From positions 1-53,309 of the forward strand of contig NZ_BMII01000034.1 in assembly GCF_014641855.1 (NCBI RefSeq): a stretch of 53,309 nt of DNA. The letters run 5' to 3'. A program made the position numbers and the translations under genes. This document shows positions 51,006 through 53,309 of the stretch, piece by piece. How positions within the stretch are numbered: position 1 is the first letter of the stretch; every line of letters starts with the position of its first letter. The DNA is from Shewanella inventionis. GTDB lineage: Bacteria; Pseudomonadota; Gammaproteobacteria; Enterobacterales; Shewanellaceae. The notes beneath the pieces were generated by a model. That model was not told the origin of the DNA and made no database searches. It was given only the letters and a program-made list of their open reading frames with translations.

Positions 51006-52070
51006 ATGGCAGAATTAAAGAATGATCGTTATTTACGTGCGTTGTTAAAGCAGCCAGTTGATGTCACTCCAGTATGGATGATGCGTCAAGCAGGTCGTTA
51101 TTTACCAGAATACAAAGCAACTCGAGCTCAGGCTGGCGACTTTATGTCGTTATGTCGTAATGCTGAGTTGGCTTGCGAAGTGACGTTACAACCATTACGT
51201 CGTTATGATTTAGATGCTGCGATTTTATTCTCAGATATTTTGACTGTACCTGATGCGATGGGTCTTGGATTGTACTTTGAGACGGGTGAAGGTCCTCGTT
51301 TTGAGCGTCCAACAGATACGATTGATGCTATCAAAAAACTTTGCATCCCAGATCCAGAAGACGAGTTAGGTTACGTTATGCGTGCCGTGAGCACCATTCG
51401 TCGTGAACTTAACGGCGCAGTGCCATTAATTGGTTTTTCAGGTTCACCTTGGACGCTAGCCACTTATATGGTTGAAGGTGGCTCAAGCAAAACGTTTGAA
51501 AAAATCAAACGTATGGCGTATGCAGAACCTGCAGCATTGCACATGTTATTAGACAAGTTAGCTGACTCAGTAGTGTTATACCTTAACGCTCAGGTGGCTA
51601 ACGGCGCACAATCGTTAATGATTTTCGACTCTTGGGGCGGTGCATTATCGCACCACGCTTACCGCGAATTCTCATTACGTTATATGCAAAAAATTGTTGA
51701 TGGCTTAACCCGCTTTGCTGATGGCCGTAAAGTGCCAGTAACCTTATTTACTAAAGGCGGCGGATTATGGTTAGAAGCAATGGCTGAAACCGGTTGTGAT
51801 GCATTAGGTTTAGACTGGACGGTTGATATTGGTGATGCACGTCGCCGCGTAGGTGATAAAGTGGCACTACAAGGCAACATGGATCCATCAATGTTGTATG
51901 CATCTCCTGAGCGTATTCATCAAGAAGTTGACCAAATTCTTGCAAGCTACGGTGAAGGTACCGGCCATGTATTTAACTTAGGTCATGGTATTCATCAGCA
52001 TGTTGATCCTGAGCATGCGGGTTCATTTATCAACTCTGTACATGAGTTATCTAAGCAATATCACAAGTAA
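51006..52070 (+). CDS. hemE: Uroporphyrinogen decarboxylase
   Basis: A 354-residue cofactor-free enzyme that removes four carboxyl groups of uroporphyrinogen III to give coproporphyrinogen III. The invariant N-terminal PVWMMRQAGRYLPEY, FSDILTVPDAMG, GFSGSPWTLATYM, FDSWGG and FNLGHGIHQH motifs are present. Preceded by aggaag 9 bases upstream of the ATG. Codon use is strongly biased toward few codons in comparison with neighbours such as the glycosyltransferase gene, typical of a well-expressed core enzyme. Confidence 0.98.
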   Translation: MAELKNDRYLRALLKQPVDVTPVWMMRQAGRYLPEYKATRAQAGDFMSLCRNAELACEVTLQPLRRYDLDAAILFSDILTVPDAMGLGLYFETGEGPRFERPTDTIDAIKKLCIPDPEDELGYVMRAVSTIRRELNGAVPLIGFSGSPWTLATYMVEGGSSKTFEKIKRMAYAEPAALHMLLDKLADSVVLYLNAQVANGAQSLMIFDSWGGALSHHAYREFSLRYMQKIVDGLTRFADGRKVPVTLFTKGGGLWLEAMAETGCDALGLDWTVDIGDARRRVGDKVALQGNMDPSMLYASPERIHQEVDQILASYGEGTGHVFNLGHGIHQHVDPEHAGSFINSVHELSKQYHK

Positions 52071-52088
52071 TTATTGGTATTGGCTAAT

Positions 52089-52118
52089 AAAAAAGCGAAT
52101 CTTCGGATTCGCTTTTTT
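52089..52118 (+). terminator. Intrinsic terminator after hemE
   Basis: AAAAGCGAATC / GATTCGCTTTT hairpin with a TTCG tetraloop and T-run, 20 bp after the stop. Confidence 0.93.
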
Positions 52119-52194
52119 GTTGATAGTTTTTTGTTATTTAGCTTTTGAATGTGAGCAGTTAGTTTTTCTATTTTTCTATTTTACGACTTCTCAG

Positions 52195-52245
52195 TAATGC
52201 TTGTGAGCCGGAATCCAGCTGTTTTTTATGATTTTGATTTAGGTT
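52195..52245. repeat. Dispersed repeat, copy 1
   Basis: Contains AATGCTTGTGAGCCGGAATC and a following TTTTTTATGATTTTGATTTAGG. A second copy, about 478 bp to the right, carries AATGCTTTTGAGCCGGGATC and TTTTTATGATTTAGG. The shared order of blocks indicates one repeat family. Confidence 0.6.
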
Positions 52246-52503
52246 TTATGGCCTGCGGCCATTAACGTCGTGGCGCTTCGCCCACACCAGACCAAGAGGA
52301 AACCAACGGCTGTTTCCTCTTTACTCTTTATAAAAGAATTGGCCCAGCCGCCACATCAAAATTATCATTCTTGTTACCAAACGATAGCTGCGATAATTTC
52401 GCGACGTGGTTGAATCCAGCTTTTAACTTCGTCTGAGTGTTCTTTAGCCTTATTCGTAAATGCTAACGCTTCAGATGGGGCGTCCCTTCCCCTCCAAAGC
52501 TAC

Positions 52504-52521
52504 CCAGACATCCATGTCTGG
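52504..52521. repeat. Hairpin with ACATCCATGT core, copy 1
   Basis: CCAGACAT-CC-ATGTCTGG is a perfect 8-bp palindromic hairpin. The core recurs at 52856-52875 with a different but still complementary outer stem. Confidence 0.6.
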
Positions 52522-52630
52522 ACTCACGTCATTTTCTTAACGGCCTCAAGTTCAGAGTTGAATTTTGGCATTTCAAGCTGAGGCATCTAACTCATTTATC
52601 TGGATAAAGGCATGTTAGCTACTGTCTCAT

Positions 52631-52669
52631 GGTCCTAACTTTAATATCGTCCTAACTCTAACGTCGTCC
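52631..52669. repeat. 17-bp tandem repeat
   Basis: GGTCCTAACTTTAATAT is followed directly by CGTCCTAACTCTAACGT and a third partial CGTCC. It leads into repeat copy 2. Confidence 0.6.
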
Positions 52670-52671
52670 CG

Positions 52672-52730
52672 GCAATGCTTTTGAGCCGGGATCCAAGTGT
52701 TTTGCTTTTTATGATTTAGGCCAAACGAGA
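52672..52730. repeat. Dispersed repeat, copy 2
   Basis: Partner of the copy at 52195-52245; includes CCCGGCAATGCTTTTGAGCCG, where CCCGGC and GCCGGG can also pair across a short loop. Confidence 0.6.
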
Positions 52731-52855
52731 TCAAGAGTGGCCTATGGAAGTAGGCCAACTAGAGCTATTAACTCAAACAAAACTAAGATGTTAGGCAACG
52801 ATACTCAATGAAATCACTTCTATGACACGCGGTAAACCCATCCTTGGGCGCTCTG

Positions 52856-52875
52856 CGAAAACATCCATGTTTTCG
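52856..52875. repeat. Hairpin with ACATCCATGT core, copy 2
   Basis: CGAAAACAT-CC-ATGTTTTCG, a 9-bp stem. Compared with 52504-52521 both arms changed in a compensating way while the core stayed the same. Confidence 0.6.
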
Positions 52876-53137
52876 AAGGTCATAGCCGCGATTACATCCG
52901 CCGTATGGGTATCTTCGATTTAACCTTGTTTGTAATTGGAAGAACTAACGCATTTATGGACAGAAACGTGCTAGATTATTTGCACTAATTCGGATGGTTC
53001 AGATGAGAAAAATATAGGTCTAACGTCCCCGATGCGAATTAAACAGTCCTTTGTGCAATATCAAAGAATAAAAAATTCTACATGACTAAATTCAACGTCA
53101 TAAGGGCAGTAGCTACCACATTCGAGACATTAACCAT

Positions 53138-53248
53138 TTATATGAAAGTACATTTGGGGCATTTTAATTCTGCTGCAATAGCTGATATTGCAGCTCCATT
53201 TAAAATTCTCGTTATTAAAAAATGACGATCTTCATAAGTTAACTTCAT
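53138..53248 (-). CDS. Small possible HTH-like protein
   Basis: A 36-codon frame (MKLTYEDRHFLITRILNG start) whose middle, NGAAISAIAAELKC, resembles the first half of a helix-turn-helix. Its ATG overlaps the stop of the gene entering from the right edge by 4 bp (ATGA), the pattern of coupled genes. It ends abruptly, so it may be a truncated regulator or transposase remnant. No ribosome-binding site besides the coupling is evident. Confidence 0.35.
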   Translation of the reverse strand: MKLTYEDRHFLITRILNGAAISAIAAELKCPKCTFI

Positions 53249-53309
53249 AAATTTAACTCTGAATCTATACTTTTAATTCTTTCAAGGTGTTTTTCAGGAG
53301 CCATTTGAT
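53245..53309 (-). CDS. C-terminal end of a gene crossing the right edge
   Basis: The last 20 codons (QMAPEKHLERIKSIDSEL) are open to the edge and stop at 53245, 4 bp inside the start of the next small frame. An internal ATG at 53304 exists but the real start is likely beyond the window. Too short to assign a family. Confidence 0.4.
   Translation of the reverse strand, partial: QMAPEKHLERIKSIDSELNL

Larger units (their letters stand above)
52119..53137. other. Gene-poor, repeat-bearing right-hand region
   Basis: About 1 kb with no supported gene. It holds two diverged copies of a repeat, a 17-bp tandem repeat and two hairpins with the same core (listed separately). The composition is more mixed than in the coding regions and all frames are broken by stops. 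It looks like intergenic repeat debris or remains of a mobile element; no transposase fragment was recognised. Confidence 0.6.

Overview
This 53.3 kb window looks like chromosomal DNA of a Shewanella species, probably a cold-water, low-GC member near S. frigidimarina. The evidence is gene order: a BpfA-type adhesin beside hemY-hemX-hemD-hemC and cyaA, then lptM-lysA-dapF-DUF484-xerC-yigB, a single-cytochrome frdCAB operon, and rho/trxA/rhlB with a short Ppx/GppA protein. The assignment rests on gene order and protein resemblance, not on a search. No tRNA, rRNA, CRISPR array, prophage or complete insertion sequence was seen.

Layout. 1-8300 (minus): the N-terminal third or less of a giant LapA/BpfA-like adhesin running off the left edge, with a periplasmic retention module, a TAAG cleavage motif and ten ~101-residue repeats, followed by the heme genes hemY-hemX-hemD-hemC. 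8578-16230 (plus): class I adenylate cyclase (TTG start), cyaY on the opposite strand, and the lptM-lysA-dapF-DUF484-xerC-yigB run. 16210-17379 (minus): an AlbA_2 protein and a hemerythrin-like iron-sulfur repair protein with an NsrR-like palindrome abutting its start. 17492-23787: an uncharacterised cell-envelope cluster comprising ECF sigma, anti-sigma, lipoprotein and Kelch protein (one operon), a divergent subtilase, and a convergent beta-barrel plus Ala/Ser/Thr-rich secreted protein pair. 23971-26492: fis, dusB, prmA. 26667-30252: frdCAB behind a CRP-like site. 30441-35451: an unknown acidic protein, rho, trxA, rhlB and a short Ppx/GppA. 35545-40615: a periplasmic thioredoxin-like protein, hemB, a diguanylate cyclase, tatD and a secreted hypothetical. 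40931-45478: ubiE-ubiJ-ubiB and tatABC. 45748-49870: an arginase-family enzyme, rraA, a YgjV-like protein, a PAP2 phosphatase and a glycosyltransferase. 50086-52070: rsd, a candidate small RNA, hemE. 52117-53309: about 1 kb of gene-poor, repeat-bearing DNA and two fragments at the right edge.

Functional themes. Heme synthesis is spread over three loci (hemCDXY, hemB, hemE). Energy metabolism is represented by quinone synthesis (ubiEJB), fumarate reductase, Tat export, and cAMP synthesis together with CRP-like sites at cyaA and frdC. Surface attachment is represented by the adhesin and a diguanylate cyclase.

The strongest candidate for an undescribed system is the ECF cluster. The sigma operon and the Ala/Ser/Thr-rich gene 3.5 kb away carry the same promoter-like signature, ATTGGAATA-N16-CGTTATC, at matching distances from their start codons, with a one-base-shorter variant before the subtilase. 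This points to one self-regulated envelope regulon. A second candidate is an ~89-nt small RNA between rsd and hemE with a well-formed promoter and intrinsic terminator.
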